Both the position numbers and the translations under genes were made by a program. Under the pieces are notes generated by a model. The model did no database searches. It worked only from the letters and a program-made list of their open reading frames with translations, and was not told the DNA's origin. Below, piece by piece: positions 24,224 to 33,354 of a stretch of DNA of 64,000 bases (its first letter is position 1; every line of letters begins with the position of its first letter). This stretch comes from RH-AL1 sp965249685 (GTDB lineage Bacteria > Pseudomonadota > Alphaproteobacteria > Rhizobiales > Beijerinckiaceae): positions 1,116,001-1,180,000 of the forward strand of contig CBDFMN010000003.1 in the NCBI GenBank assembly GCA_965249685.1, in the 5' to 3' direction.

Positions 24224-25339
24224 TCATCCCGACGCGAAGGGCCTGGGTACATCGGCGCCTACCTGCGCGCGATGCCGCAGGAACTGGTCGGCTAGGACGC
24301 ACGCCACCATGGCCTCCCCCACCGGCACCGCGCGGATGCCGACGCAGGGGTCGTGGCGTCCCTTGGTGACGATCTCCGTCTGCGCCCCGTCCCGGTCGAT
24401 GGTGAGCCGAGGCTGCAAGATGGACGAGGTCGGCTTGACGGCGAAGCGGGCGACGATCGCCTGCCCCGTCGAGATGCCGCCGACGATCCCGCCCGCATGG
24501 TTGGAAAGAAACATCGGCCGACCGTCGCGGCCGAGGCGTATCTCGTCGGCATTCTCCTCGCCTAGCAGCGTCGCGCTAGCGAAGCCGTCGCCGATCTCCA
24601 CGCCTTTGACGGCGTTGATCGACATGAGGGCGGAGGCGAGTTCAGCGTCGAGCTTGCCGTAGAGGGGCGAGCCCCAGCCGGCCGGCGCGCCCTCGGCGAC
24701 GATCTCCAGCACGGCACCGACCGATGAACCCTGCTTGCGGATACGGTCGAGGCTGACCTCGAAACGGCGCGCCGCCTCCGGATCGGGGCAGAAGAAGGGG
24801 TTGCGCGCCACCTCGTCCCAGTCCCATCGGCTGCGGTCGACCACCTCGGCGCCCATCTGCACGAGAGCGCCGCGCACGCGCACGCCGGCTACGACCTTGC
24901 GGGCGACCGCGCCGGCCGCGACCCGCGCCGCCGTCTCGCGTGCGGAGGAGCGCCCGCCGCCGCGATGGTCGCGAATGCCGTATTTCGCTTCGTAGGAATA
25001 GTCCGCGTGGCCGGGGCGAAACGTGTCCTTGATCGCGTCGTAGTCCTTCGAGCGCTGGTCCTCGTTTTCGATCATGAGGGTGATCGGCGTCCCGGTAGTC
25101 ACCGTGCGCCCCTCGCGGTCGGCGACCGTACCGGAGAGGATGCGGACGCGGTCGGCCTCCTGTCGCTGCGTGGTGAACCGCGACTGGCCGGGGCGGCGGC
25201 GGTCGAGGAAGCCCTGGATATCCGCCTCGACCAGCGGAATTTGCGGTGGGCAGCCGTCGATCACGCAGCCGATGGCCGGCCCGTGGCTCTCGCCAAAGGT
25301 GGTGACGCGGAACAGGTGGCCGAAGGTATTGTGCGACAT
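24224..25339 (-). CDS. aroC: chorismate synthase
   Basis: Last step of the shikimate pathway, turning EPSP into chorismate with reduced FMN (371 residues, cytoplasmic). Signatures are MSHNTFGHLFRVTTFGESHGPAIGCVIDGCPP at the N-terminus, HPGHADYSYEAKYGIRDHRGGGRSSARETAARVAAGA-type core (here RPGHADYSYEAKYG, then GGGRSSARET) and SNHAGGIVGGISTGQ. The start at ATG 25339 fits the family exactly; an in-frame extension upstream would overlap fabI. Confidence 0.97.
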   Translation of the reverse strand: MSHNTFGHLFRVTTFGESHGPAIGCVIDGCPPQIPLVEADIQGFLDRRRPGQSRFTTQRQEADRVRILSGTVADREGRTVTTGTPITLMIENEDQRSKDYDAIKDTFRPGHADYSYEAKYGIRDHRGGGRSSARETAARVAAGAVARKVVAGVRVRGALVQMGAEVVDRSRWDWDEVARNPFFCPDPEAARRFEVSLDRIRKQGSSVGAVLEIVAEGAPAGWGSPLYGKLDAELASALMSINAVKGVEIGDGFASATLLGEENADEIRLGRDGRPMFLSNHAGGIVGGISTGQAIVARFAVKPTSSILQPRLTIDRDGAQTEIVTKGRHDPCVGIRAVPVGEAMVACVLADQFLRHRAQVGADVPRPFASG

Positions 25340-25386
25340 GGGTGCCGAACGGCAGGCTTGGACGTAAACCCGCTTGCCGCTCCCTT

Positions 25387-26235
25387 CTATTCGCGCAGCA
25401 GGGCGCCCATGTCGGGCGCCGCGGGGTTCTTCATGCCGACGATATGGTAACCGGCGTCGACGTGCATGATTTCGCCGGTGATGCCGCGTGCCATCGGCGA
25501 GAGGAGAAAGGCCGCGCTCTCGCCGACCTCCTCCGTGGTGACCGAGCGGCGCAGCGGGGCGTTGTACTCGTTCCACTTGAGGATGTAGCGGAAGTCGCCG
25601 ATGCCCGACGCGGCCAACGTTTTAATGGGGCCGGCGGAGATCGCGTTGACGCGGATGTTCTTCTCGCCCAGGTCGGCGGCGAGATACCGCACGCTCGCTT
25701 CGAGCGCGGCCTTGGCGACGCCCATCACGTTGTAGTGCGGCATCCATTTCTCGGCGCCGTAATAGGTCAGCGTCAGCATCGAGCCGCCCTGCGGCATCAG
25801 CCGCTCCGCGCGCTGCGCGACGGCCGTGAACGAGTAGCAGGAGATAAGCAGCGTGTTGGAGAAGTTCTCCGCCGTCGTATCCACGTAGCGGCCGGTCAAT
25901 TGGTCGCGGTCGGAGAACGCAACGCAATGGACGATGAAGTCGAGGGACCCCCACTCGTCTTCCACCACCTTGAAGACCGCGTCGATCGAGGCCTCGTCCG
26001 TCACGTCGCAATGGCCGACGACCTTCGCGCCCAACTCCTGGGCAAGAGGGCGCACGCGCTTCTCCAACGATTCGCCCTGATAGGTGAAGGCGAGTTCCGC
26101 GCCCGCCTCTCGAGCCGATTTGGCGATGCCCCAGGCGATCGAACGGTTGTTGGCGACGCCGAGCACAAGGCCGCGTTTGCCGGCGAGGAGTCCCGAACCT
26201 GTTGTGGAGGCGGGGGTGCTTGCCGATTGCGTCAT
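25387..26235 (-). CDS. fabI: enoyl-ACP reductase FabI
   Basis: NADH-dependent reduction of enoyl-ACP, the last step of each fatty-acid elongation cycle (282 residues). It is a short-chain dehydrogenase fold with the FabI nucleotide motif GLVLGVANNRSIAWGIAK and the Tyr-x6-Lys active site spread over TYYGAEKWMPHYNVMGVAKAALE. Two ATGs two codons apart are possible starts; I chose MTQSAS. It precedes aroC by 47 bp on the same strand. Confidence 0.96.
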   Translation of the reverse strand: MTQSASTPASTTGSGLLAGKRGLVLGVANNRSIAWGIAKSAREAGAELAFTYQGESLEKRVRPLAQELGAKVVGHCDVTDEASIDAVFKVVEDEWGSLDFIVHCVAFSDRDQLTGRYVDTTAENFSNTLLISCYSFTAVAQRAERLMPQGGSMLTLTYYGAEKWMPHYNVMGVAKAALEASVRYLAADLGEKNIRVNAISAGPIKTLAASGIGDFRYILKWNEYNAPLRRSVTTEEVGESAAFLLSPMARGITGEIMHVDAGYHIVGMKNPAAPDMGALLRE

Positions 26236-26452
26236 TCTCATCCCGGTTCAAAAAAGACGTCGGAGCCAGGCCCCGGCCCTGTCGATGGCCGGGTTTAAGC
26301 GCAGAGCCTCCGCAAGCGCAAGGCCGTAGCATCGGCGCGCACCCCTGTCCCCTCCAAAAGCGCATTGGCAGGTCCCCGTGCGATTGTTACCTTTTGGTTA
26401 ACTGGACGTTGATTGCTGCGATTCCTTGCGGCGAGAACGGCGGGAGCCATCG

Positions 26453-26998
26453 GTGACCTTGCGCGACGACCTGAACGCCTTGACGCCACGTCTCAGGCGT
26501 TATGCGCGCGCCCTGACCTCCGGCCATGCAGGGGGCTGCGAGCGGGCGGACGATCTCGTGCATGCTACCCTGCTGCGCGCGCTGAACGCCCGCAATGTCG
26601 GTGTGCATGCCGACCTCGTCATCCGCCTCTACGCAACCTTGACGCACTTGCACCGCGACTCCGCCGCGACGCCCTTTGCCGACCGCGTCCCAACGCCGTC
26701 ACGCGCGACCCCGGCCTCGGCCCTCGCCTTCTCGGTCGCGCGGCGGAGCCGGCTGGCCCTTGGCCTGATGAGCCTTCCATTGGAGGATCGCGAAGCCCTG
26801 CTCCTCGTCGCGCTGGAAGGTTTCAGCCACGACGAGGCCGCGCTGGTGCTCCACGTCACACGCTCCACCTTGCTGGGCCGCCTCGGGCGGGCGCGCCAGG
26901 CGCTCGACGGGCGCCTGCATCGGGCGCCGGAGCCGCGCGGCAGCTATCTGGCGTCGGAGCGCGAGCGGCCCATTCCCCACCTGCGCTTGGTCAAATAG
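26453..26998 (+). CDS. ECF-like RNA polymerase sigma factor
   Basis: Protein of 181 residues with a region-2-like N-terminus (LNALTPRLRRYARALTSGHAGGCERADDLVHATLLRAL) and a region-4 helix-turn-helix (LPLEDREALLLVALEGFSHDEAALVLHVTRSTLLGRLGRARQAL). Region 2.4 lacks the usual aromatic WLF-type motif, reading RLYATLTHLHRD. The GTG start is supported by GGGAG seven bases upstream. The stop abuts the start of a membrane protein gene, here called its anti-sigma factor. It is divergent from fabI. Confidence 0.82.
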   Translation: MTLRDDLNALTPRLRRYARALTSGHAGGCERADDLVHATLLRALNARNVGVHADLVIRLYATLTHLHRDSAATPFADRVPTPSRATPASALAFSVARRSRLALGLMSLPLEDREALLLVALEGFSHDEAALVLHVTRSTLLGRLGRARQALDGRLHRAPEPRGSYLASERERPIPHLRLVK

Positions 26999-27838
26999 GT
27001 GGCGGCGGGTCCCCTACACCCTCCTCCGGACGAGAATGACCTGCACCGCTTGGTCGACGGACAGCTCGACGCGCGGCGTCGCGGCGAAGTCCTCCTGAGC
27101 TTGAAGAGCCACGCAGCGGAGGCAGCCCAAGTTGCGGCGTGGCGCGATCAGAACAGCCTGCTGAAGACCGCGTTCGCCGGCGTCGACCAGGACCCGATCC
27201 CCGCCTCGCTGCGGCTGACGCCGCTACGGCTTCGTTGCGTCGACGACAGGCGCGTCGAGGACGCCGCTTTGCCGCCGGCCCCGATTGCTCAGGCGGCGGT
27301 GCCCCATCCCCAACGCTCGGCGAGACTCTGGGCTTCAGCCGGCATCGTCGGGCTCGTTGCCGCAGCCGTCTTCGCAGCCTCTCGTGTCACGAGCCAACAT
27401 CCGCAGCCTCCGACCTCGGTCCTCGCCGCGGCCCGACAGACCGACAGGCCCGTGGCGGCCTCTGCATTCGAGGGGTCCGACGCGAGCCGCAGGGACGCCT
27501 CGGGCGCGTGGGCGGGCGCGTCCGATCCGCCGACCTCGTCCGACCTACCGACCGCCGTCATCCCCGACCTCAGCCCGGTCGGCTTGGCCTTCGTCGCCGC
27601 CATGGTCGGGGACAGGCCGACGCACAGCCTGGTCTTTTCATATAAGGACCAAGCGGGCTCAGCCCTGACGCTGAGCGTATCATGGTCCGATGGCGTCGGA
27701 TCGGCAAAGGCAGCGTCAGGCAATGCGCTGGCCTGGCAGCGTGACGGGCGCTCCTACAGCCTGAGCGGGAGCCTCGACGCCGACCGGCTCGCAGCCGTCT
27801 CCGACTACCTCCGATCCGTCGCCGAAACGCAGCCGTAA
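26999..27838 (+). CDS. membrane anti-sigma factor
   Basis: Protein of 279 residues with the gene order and layout of ECF anti-sigma factors: an N-terminal cytoplasmic segment (DENDLHRLVDGQLDARRRGEVL), one membrane span at about residues 112-128 (ASAGIVGLVAAAVFAAS), and a long periplasmic part ending in a small beta domain. No zinc-binding HxxxCxxC motif is present, so it is not a ZAS-type anti-sigma factor. The GTG start lies directly after the sigma-factor stop codon, implying coupled synthesis. Confidence 0.75.
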   Translation: MAAGPLHPPPDENDLHRLVDGQLDARRRGEVLLSLKSHAAEAAQVAAWRDQNSLLKTAFAGVDQDPIPASLRLTPLRLRCVDDRRVEDAALPPAPIAQAAVPHPQRSARLWASAGIVGLVAAAVFAASRVTSQHPQPPTSVLAAARQTDRPVAASAFEGSDASRRDASGAWAGASDPPTSSDLPTAVIPDLSPVGLAFVAAMVGDRPTHSLVFSYKDQAGSALTLSVSWSDGVGSAKAASGNALAWQRDGRSYSLSGSLDADRLAAVSDYLRSVAETQP

Positions 27839-27852
27839 CCCAAGCCGGCAGC

Positions 27853-28821
27853 TCAGACCGAGCCAATCGTCTTACGTGGATCGTAGGGATGGGTCTCAGA
27901 CAGGCTCTGCGACACAGCTTCGAGTTCGCCCCTGGCGTTGTCCGGCAGGACGATCCGCAGGCCGACGAGCAGGTCGCCCCGGCCGGCCTTACCGTCCGGC
28001 AGGCCCTTGCCGCGAAGGCGCAGCACCCGCGCACCGTTCGAGCCCGCCGGGATGCCCAGTTCCACCGTGCTCTCGAGCGTCGGCACGTTGACCTTTCCGC
28101 CGAGCACGGCCTCGTAGAGCGTGATCGGCAGGTCGAGCCGAAGATCCCGGCCTTCCACGCGAAACAGCGGATGGGGCGCGATGTGGATGGTGACGATCGC
28201 GTCGCCCGCCGCACCGCCCCATGGGTTGGGCTGCCCCTGCCCCTTCAGCCGGATCTGCTTGCCCTCCTCGATCCCCGCGGGCACGGAGACTTCGAGGTCG
28301 CGGCCGGTCGGGAGGCTTACCCGCACCTTCGCGCCATGCACGCTGTCGGCGAGCGAGACCGTGACGGTCGCCTGCACGTCCTCGCCGCGGGTCGGCGTCT
28401 GCGCCTGGCCCGGTCCTGGCCCTGAGCTTGGCCGAGCGCCACTGCGTCCTCCGAAAAGGTCGGAGAAAATGTCGCTGGGATCGAAACCCTGAGCGCCGCG
28501 GGCACCTCGGCCGAAGTTAAATTCAAAATTTTCGGCGCCGGTACCGGCGCCGCCACGGCGGGGACCGCCGCCACCGAACCCCTCGAACCCCTGGGATCTC
28601 GGCTTGCCTTCCGCGTCGATCTCGCCGCGGTCGAAAGCGCCACGCTTCTTCTCGTCACCGAGGATCTCGTAGGCCGCGCCGATTTCCGCGAAACGATCCT
28701 TGGCGCGCGGCTCGGTACTTTGATCGGGATGGTACTTCTTCGCGAGCTGGCGGAACGCCTTCTTGATGTCGGCGGCGGCAGCCGCCTTCGGCACACCCAA
28801 GACGGTATAAGGATCACGCAT
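27853..28821 (-). CDS. CbpA-type DnaJ co-chaperone (no zinc finger)
   Basis: Co-chaperone of 322 residues that stimulates DnaK. The J domain (1-70) has the HPD motif in AKKYHPDQS. A Gly/Phe-rich linker follows at about 75-130, and then the two substrate-binding beta domains (TVTVSLADSVHGAKVRVSLPTGRD; LDLPITLYEAVLGGKVNVPTL). The CxxCxGxG zinc repeats of true DnaJ are absent, which makes it CbpA-like. I start at MRDPYTVLGVPK. Confidence 0.93.
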   Translation of the reverse strand: MRDPYTVLGVPKAAAAADIKKAFRQLAKKYHPDQSTEPRAKDRFAEIGAAYEILGDEKKRGAFDRGEIDAEGKPRSQGFEGFGGGGPRRGGAGTGAENFEFNFGRGARGAQGFDPSDIFSDLFGGRSGARPSSGPGPGQAQTPTRGEDVQATVTVSLADSVHGAKVRVSLPTGRDLEVSVPAGIEEGKQIRLKGQGQPNPWGGAAGDAIVTIHIAPHPLFRVEGRDLRLDLPITLYEAVLGGKVNVPTLESTVELGIPAGSNGARVLRLRGKGLPDGKAGRGDLLVGLRIVLPDNARGELEAVSQSLSETHPYDPRKTIGSV

Positions 28822-28927
28822 CGTTTTGGAGCCCAATCGAACACCTGCCCGATCTGGCGCAAGCGTAATGTCTCGACCATCATGTGGGATCGGCCGTGCC
28901 TGCCGCAAGACGAATGAACGCGGCGCG

Positions 28928-29410
28928 TCAGCTCTTCTTGAACGGCCGCGTCTCCGTCACCGCCCATTCCCCGGCGGCGACCGCACAGGCCGTGCCCTGG
29001 TAGGTCTTGTCGCCGCCGTTCTCGCGCGTCGCGCCGAGGAAGGCGCGACAAACCCGACCGTCGGCGGAATAGGCGTGGCCCACAGGCGTGAACGAGCCTC
29101 GGTTGGCGGTGGTCGGGTTCTCCCATCGTACGGTCTGGCCATCGCCCTGGGGATCGACGGCGGTCGAAAGCGCGGCCTTGGCGCGGCGCCGGTCCTCTTC
29201 GTCCGCGACCCTCCCGGCGCCCGGCTTGATCGAACTCGTCACGTCCTCGCCGTTCGGCTTGATGGAGGCGATCGGAAACGAGAGGGAGCAGCCGCCGCAG
29301 AGCGCGGCAGCCAGGCAGGCGGAGAGCGCGAGCAGCCTGCGGCATGGCGGCGGCGGCGCAGCCCCTACCGGCGCGCCGCGTGCTGGGCTATGGTGAAGGG
29401 GGTGTTGCAC
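28928..29410 (-). CDS. RT0821/Lpp0805-type 16-kDa surface lipoprotein
   Basis: A 160-residue precursor with a long N-region, an Arg-Arg pair, a hydrophobic core and lipobox ALCGGC (Cys41), so probably an outer-membrane lipoprotein. The mature part contains GQTVRWENPTTANRGSFTPVG, a signature of the RT0821/Lpp0805 family, whose function is unknown. The only clear start is a GTG at 29410; the N-region is unusually rich in His and Pro, so a downstream non-ATG start is possible. It is divergent from pdxH. Confidence 0.8.
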   Translation of the reverse strand: MQHPLHHSPARGAPVGAAPPPPCRRLLALSACLAAALCGGCSLSFPIASIKPNGEDVTSSIKPGAGRVADEEDRRRAKAALSTAVDPQGDGQTVRWENPTTANRGSFTPVGHAYSADGRVCRAFLGATRENGGDKTYQGTACAVAAGEWAVTETRPFKKS

Positions 29411-29451
29411 GCGGGCACCTACTCAAACAAATCGTCAGGGAGAGTGTAGCG

Positions 29452-30066
29452 TTGGACGAGTTAAAGAGCCGTGACTTCATCTTGGCGGACGATCCTTTTG
29501 TGCTCTTCGAAGATTGGCAGGAGGACGCGCGCGGCAGCGAACTCAACGACCCCACGGCGATGGCGCTCTCCACCGTCGATCCGGACGGCTTGCCGGACGT
29601 GCGCATGGTGCTGCTCAAAGGCATGGACCGGCGCGGCTTCGTCTTCTACACGAACTTCGAGAGTGCTAAGGGCCGCGAGATTCAGGCCAGCATGAAGGCG
29701 GCCGCCCTGTTCCATTGGAAGAGCTTGCGCCGCCAGATCCGCGTGCGCGGCCCCGTGGAAGTCGTGAGCGACGCGGAGGCCGACGCCTATTACGCGAGCC
29801 GCCCTCGCACGAGCCGGCTCGGGGCATGGGCGAGCCCGCAATCACGTCCCCTCGCCAGCCGCGCGGAGCTGGAGGCGGCCGTCGCGGCGCGCGACGCCGA
29901 GTTTCCCGGCGAGGACATTCCGAGGCCGCCGCATTGGAGCGGCTTCCGCATCAAGCCGCTCGCCATCGAGTTCTGGTGCGACGGCGCCTTCCGCCTGCAC
30001 GATCGCATCCTGTTCTCCCGCGCCGGCCTGGAGGACGCCTGGGCCAAAGCCAGGCTCGCGCCGTGA
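29452..30066 (+). CDS. pdxH: pyridoxine/pyridoxamine 5'-phosphate oxidase
   Basis: FMN enzyme that makes pyridoxal 5'-phosphate (204 residues). Signatures are NDPTAMALSTVDPDGLPDVRMVLLKGMDRRGFVFYTNFESAKGREI and the C-terminal WSGFRIKPLAIEFWCDGAFRLHDR. The start is taken as TTG 29452 (MDELKSRDF) because GGGAGAG lies upstream and the protein then has the family length; the only ATG, 36 codons earlier, adds an unlikely segment. It is divergent from a lipoprotein gene and followed by a Nudix gene. Confidence 0.93.
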   Translation: MDELKSRDFILADDPFVLFEDWQEDARGSELNDPTAMALSTVDPDGLPDVRMVLLKGMDRRGFVFYTNFESAKGREIQASMKAAALFHWKSLRRQIRVRGPVEVVSDAEADAYYASRPRTSRLGAWASPQSRPLASRAELEAAVAARDAEFPGEDIPRPPHWSGFRIKPLAIEFWCDGAFRLHDRILFSRAGLEDAWAKARLAP

Positions 30067-30088
30067 GCGGTCATATCGGGCCTATGCC

Positions 30089-30529
30089 GTGAGCAGCCGG
30101 CTCTACCCGACGTATCCTTTGCTGGCCGTGAGCCTCGCGGTCTTCCGCGATGACCGGGTGCTGCTCGCGCAGCGCGCAGCACCGCCGCTGGCCGGGCTCT
30201 TCACCTTGCCCGGCGGCCTCGTGGAAGTCGGCGAGAGCCTGCAAGACGCCGCCTTGCGCGAACTGCTGGAGGAGGTCGGCGTCTCCGCCCGCATCCTCGG
30301 CTTCAACCGTCACGTCGAGGTCGTGGACCTCGACGAGGCAGGCCGCGTCCGGCACCATTATGTCGTCGCCTCGTTCGTCGGCCTGTGGTTGGCCGGCGAA
30401 GGCACGACGGGGCCGGAGGCCTCGGCCGTCACGTGGGTCGACCGCGACGCGGCGGCGTTGCTGCGAACGACGGATCACCTGATGCCGCTGCTCGAACAGG
30501 CCTGGGCGATCGCCGGCGCGCCGTGCTGA
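30089..30529 (+). CDS. Nudix hydrolase
   Basis: Protein of 146 residues with a complete Nudix box, GGLVEVGESLQDAALRELLEEVG (Gx5Ex7REUxEExGU), near residues 42-64. It should hydrolyse a nucleoside diphosphate linked to another moiety in a metal-dependent way; the substrate is not predictable. It starts at GTG 30089, and its stop overlaps the start of the following TIGR02301 gene. Confidence 0.9.
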   Translation: MSSRLYPTYPLLAVSLAVFRDDRVLLAQRAAPPLAGLFTLPGGLVEVGESLQDAALRELLEEVGVSARILGFNRHVEVVDLDEAGRVRHHYVVASFVGLWLAGEGTTGPEASAVTWVDRDAAALLRTTDHLMPLLEQAWAIAGAPC

Positions 30530-30939
30530 GACCGGTGTGCTGCGCTCTTTTTCTGGCGCTTGCCGCAGCCCAGGCGGGAGTCAGACCGGCACATGCGGCC
30601 GACACGCCGCCGGCTGGTTCGCCGCCCCAGGACGCCAAGCCCTACGACCCGCAACTGCTCCGCCTCGCCGAGGTCCTGGGGGCCTTGAGCTATCTGCGCG
30701 GGCTGTGCGGCGACGGCGACGGCGACGTCTGGCACAAGCGCATGCAGGCCCTGCTCGACGCCGAGGGGACGACGCCCTTGCGTAGGGACCGGCTGGCCGG
30801 TTCCTACAACCGCGGCATCGAAGGCTATAGCCTCTCCTATCGGAGCTGTACGCCCAACGCGAAGGAGGTCGTCGACCGCTTCCTGGCCGAGGCGTCGCAC
30901 ATCGCCAAACAGGTGGAAAACCGCTTCGGGGCGAGCTGA
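30523..30939 (+). CDS. exported TIGR02301-family protein
   Basis: A 138-residue precursor with a signal peptide (VLRPVCCALFLALAAAQAG to about residue 27) and a mature domain containing LRLAEVLGALSYLRGLCGDGDGDVW and YSLSYRSCTPNAKEVVDRFLAE. Two conserved Cys could form a disulfide. This matches the alphaproteobacterial family TIGR02301 of unknown function. The GTG start overlaps the Nudix stop (GTGCTGA). Confidence 0.85.
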   Translation: MLRPVCCALFLALAAAQAGVRPAHAADTPPAGSPPQDAKPYDPQLLRLAEVLGALSYLRGLCGDGDGDVWHKRMQALLDAEGTTPLRRDRLAGSYNRGIEGYSLSYRSCTPNAKEVVDRFLAEASHIAKQVENRFGAS

Positions 30940-31051
30940 AGGACCGACATACGCGAACGGATGGAAAGGACGGCACGGGCGCCTCACTGCCGTCACGCCA
31001 CCACGCTAGTCACCGTCCGCCCAGACATGCTGCGGCCACGAGGAGGCTGCG

Positions 31052-31432
31052 ATGCATTGGTTCTCGATCGGCGTGGCACTGCTGGCGGCCGTCGCGATCA
31101 TCGCAGTCGGCCTTATGTACCTTGTCGACCCGAGAGTCGCGACGCAGAGCTTTGGCCTCCCGCTTCCCGAGGATGGGCCGAACGTCGCCTGGTGGCTTCG
31201 CCTGAAGGGCGTTCGGGACGTCGTTGCGGGATTGGTCGTGCTGGCCTTACTTGTGTGGGGGACCTCGCGCATGGTCGGCATCGTGCTGCTGATCGAGGCG
31301 ATGATCCCGGTCGGCGACATGTCGCTTGTCCTTGCCGCGAAAGGCTCTACTAAGACGGCCTTCGGCATCCACGGATCTACAGCGGCGCTGATGATCCTGG
31401 CGGCCATCCCATTGATCACGGGCTTGGCCTGA
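31052..31432 (+). CDS. DUF4267-family small membrane protein
   Basis: Protein of 126 residues with four hydrophobic segments and the PNVAWWLRLKGVRDVVAGLVVLALL core typical of DUF4267. The role is unknown. It is followed after a few bases by a DoxX-like gene on the same strand; both are small four-helix proteins and may be related or act together. Confidence 0.8.
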   Translation: MHWFSIGVALLAAVAIIAVGLMYLVDPRVATQSFGLPLPEDGPNVAWWLRLKGVRDVVAGLVVLALLVWGTSRMVGIVLLIEAMIPVGDMSLVLAAKGSTKTAFGIHGSTAALMILAAIPLITGLA

Positions 31433-31436
31433 GTTG

Positions 31437-31754
31437 GTGCACTCGATCTTGATAGGGCTCCTCGTCGCCGCATTCTTCGGCGCCGGGCTGTTCAACGCGG
31501 CCGGGACGTCCGCGACGCGGGGTGACTTCGTACGCTGGGGCTATCCGGCGTGGTGGTGTCGCGTCACCGGCGGGTTGGAGATGGCGATTGCCGTCCTGAT
31601 CGTTCTTCCCGCCACTCGGGAGGTGGGCATGATCCTCGGTGCCGTCGTCATCGCCGCAGCGATGTGGACCGTCTTGCGTCACCGTGACTTTCCCCATCTT
31701 GCGCCGCTGGGCCTCTTTGTCGCTCTGCTCGTGCTGAATGGGATAAGTTTCTGA
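31437..31754 (+). CDS. DoxX-like small membrane protein
   Basis: Protein of 105 residues with four predicted helices; GGLEMAIAVLIVLPATREVGMI and HLAPLGLFVALLVLNG resemble DoxX-like family proteins. The function is unknown. A GTG at 31437 and a TTG at 31434 are both possible starts; there is no ATG. It lies just downstream of the DUF4267 gene and probably shares its transcript. Confidence 0.75.
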   Translation: MHSILIGLLVAAFFGAGLFNAAGTSATRGDFVRWGYPAWWCRVTGGLEMAIAVLIVLPATREVGMILGAVVIAAAMWTVLRHRDFPHLAPLGLFVALLVLNGISF

Positions 31755-31950
31755 ACGAACGGCCGCTTTGCGCCCGTCTGGATCCGATCACTTGCAGCTT
31801 GAAGCGGGTTATTCCTGCCGCTTGTCACGCAATGTCTGCTGCAATCCGGACCGGGAGCCCCCCGGCGAGCCATGCCGGCTGCGACGTGGGTGGCGCTGAC
31901 GAGCTGCACGGCCGCGCACTGCTCGGGCCGCAACCCGACACGATGCTGTC

Positions 31951-33285
31951 CTAGCCTCTTGGCATCGCCTCGAGGAACTGCACCGGCTCTCCACCCGACG
32001 CGCCGGTCAGTTCGCCGTTCCACATGACGCGCCGGCCGCGGATCACCGTTCCGACCGGCCAGCCGGTCACGACCTTGCCGTGGTAGGGGGTCCAGGGCGC
32101 GCGCGAGGCGATCCAGCCGTTGGTGATCTCCTGCCGTCGCTTGAGGTCCACGATCGTCAGGTCGGCGTCGTAGCCGACCGCGACGCGGCCCTTCCGGGCG
32201 ATGCCGAAGAGCCGCGCCGGTCCGGCGCTCGTCATGTCGACGAACCGGGCCAGGCTCAACCGCCCGGCCGCGACGTGGTCGAGCATGACCGGCACGAGCG
32301 TCTGCACGCCGGTCATGCCGGACGGGCTCTGCGGGTAGGGCCTCGCCTTCTCCTCCAGCGTGTGCGGGGCGTGATCGGAGCCCAGGATGTCCGCCACGCC
32401 CTCCGCGACGCCGCGCCAGATCCGCGCGCGGTGCGCGGCCTCGCGCACCGGCGGGTTCATCTGCAGCAGCGTACCGAGGCGGCCGTAGTCCACCGCGTCG
32501 AGGGTCAGGTGGTGCGGCGTCACCTCCACGCTGGCGATATCCTTGTGCGCGGCCAAAAAGGCGATCTCCTCGCCGGTCGATACGTGCAGGACGTGAATGC
32601 GCGCGCCCTGTTTGCGAGCGATGCCGACCAGACGCTGCGTGCAACGCATCGCCGTCTCGACGTCGCGCCAAACGGGATGGCTCGACGGATCGCCCGCCAC
32701 CTGGAAATCGCGACGCTCGGCCAGGCGGCCTTCGTCCTCGGAGTGGAACGCCGCGCGCCGCCGCGTACGGCCGAGGATCTCGGCGACGCCTTCGTCGTCC
32801 GCGACCAGCAGCGCGCCGGTCGAGGACCCCATGAAGACCTTGATGCCGGCCGCACCCGGCAGCCGCTCCAGCTCGGCGACGTGAGGCGCGTTGTCGTGCG
32901 TGCCGCCGATCCAGAAGGCAAAGTCGCAGTGCATGCGATGGCGGCCGCGCCGGACCTTGTCGGCCAGCTCCGCCTCGCCGGTGGTGAGCGGGTTGGTGTT
33001 GGGCATCTCGAACACGGCCGTGACGCCGCCCATGACGGCGGCGCGCGAGCCGGTCTCAAGGTCTTCCTTGTGCTCCAGGCCGGGCTCGCGGAAATGCACC
33101 TGGCTGTCGATGACGCCGGGGAGGATGTGCAAGCCCGCGGCGTCGATCACCTCGCCGGCGCTCGATCGGGCGAGATCGCCGATGGCGGCGATACGGCCGG
33201 CCGCGATGCCTATGTCGCGAAGGCCGACCCCGTCCTGGTTGACGAGCGTCCCGCCCTTGACAAGGAGGTCGTAGGTCTGTGGCAT
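31951..33285 (-). CDS. pyrC: dihydroorotase (amidohydrolase)
   Basis: Cyclic amidohydrolase of 444 residues; the likely reaction is carbamoyl-aspartate to dihydroorotate in pyrimidine synthesis. Metal-site motifs are DSQVHFREPGLEHKED (first His pair), the Lys in GIKVFMGSSTG, HVLHVSTGEE, PHHLTLD and the catalytic Asp in GSDHAPH. This is the type-I dihydroorotase layout. The related allantoinase is the main alternative, since no pyrimidine genes adjoin. Confidence 0.88.
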   Translation of the reverse strand: MPQTYDLLVKGGTLVNQDGVGLRDIGIAAGRIAAIGDLARSSAGEVIDAAGLHILPGVIDSQVHFREPGLEHKEDLETGSRAAVMGGVTAVFEMPNTNPLTTGEAELADKVRRGRHRMHCDFAFWIGGTHDNAPHVAELERLPGAAGIKVFMGSSTGALLVADDEGVAEILGRTRRRAAFHSEDEGRLAERRDFQVAGDPSSHPVWRDVETAMRCTQRLVGIARKQGARIHVLHVSTGEEIAFLAAHKDIASVEVTPHHLTLDAVDYGRLGTLLQMNPPVREAAHRARIWRGVAEGVADILGSDHAPHTLEEKARPYPQSPSGMTGVQTLVPVMLDHVAAGRLSLARFVDMTSAGPARLFGIARKGRVAVGYDADLTIVDLKRRQEITNGWIASRAPWTPYHGKVVTGWPVGTVIRGRRVMWNGELTGASGGEPVQFLEAMPRG

Positions 33286-33354
33286 GGGCGGCCTTTCGGA
33301 TCGAGCAGCTGCGAGACGTCCTAAAGCGCCGCGCGCAAAAGTCGAGGTCTCCGC

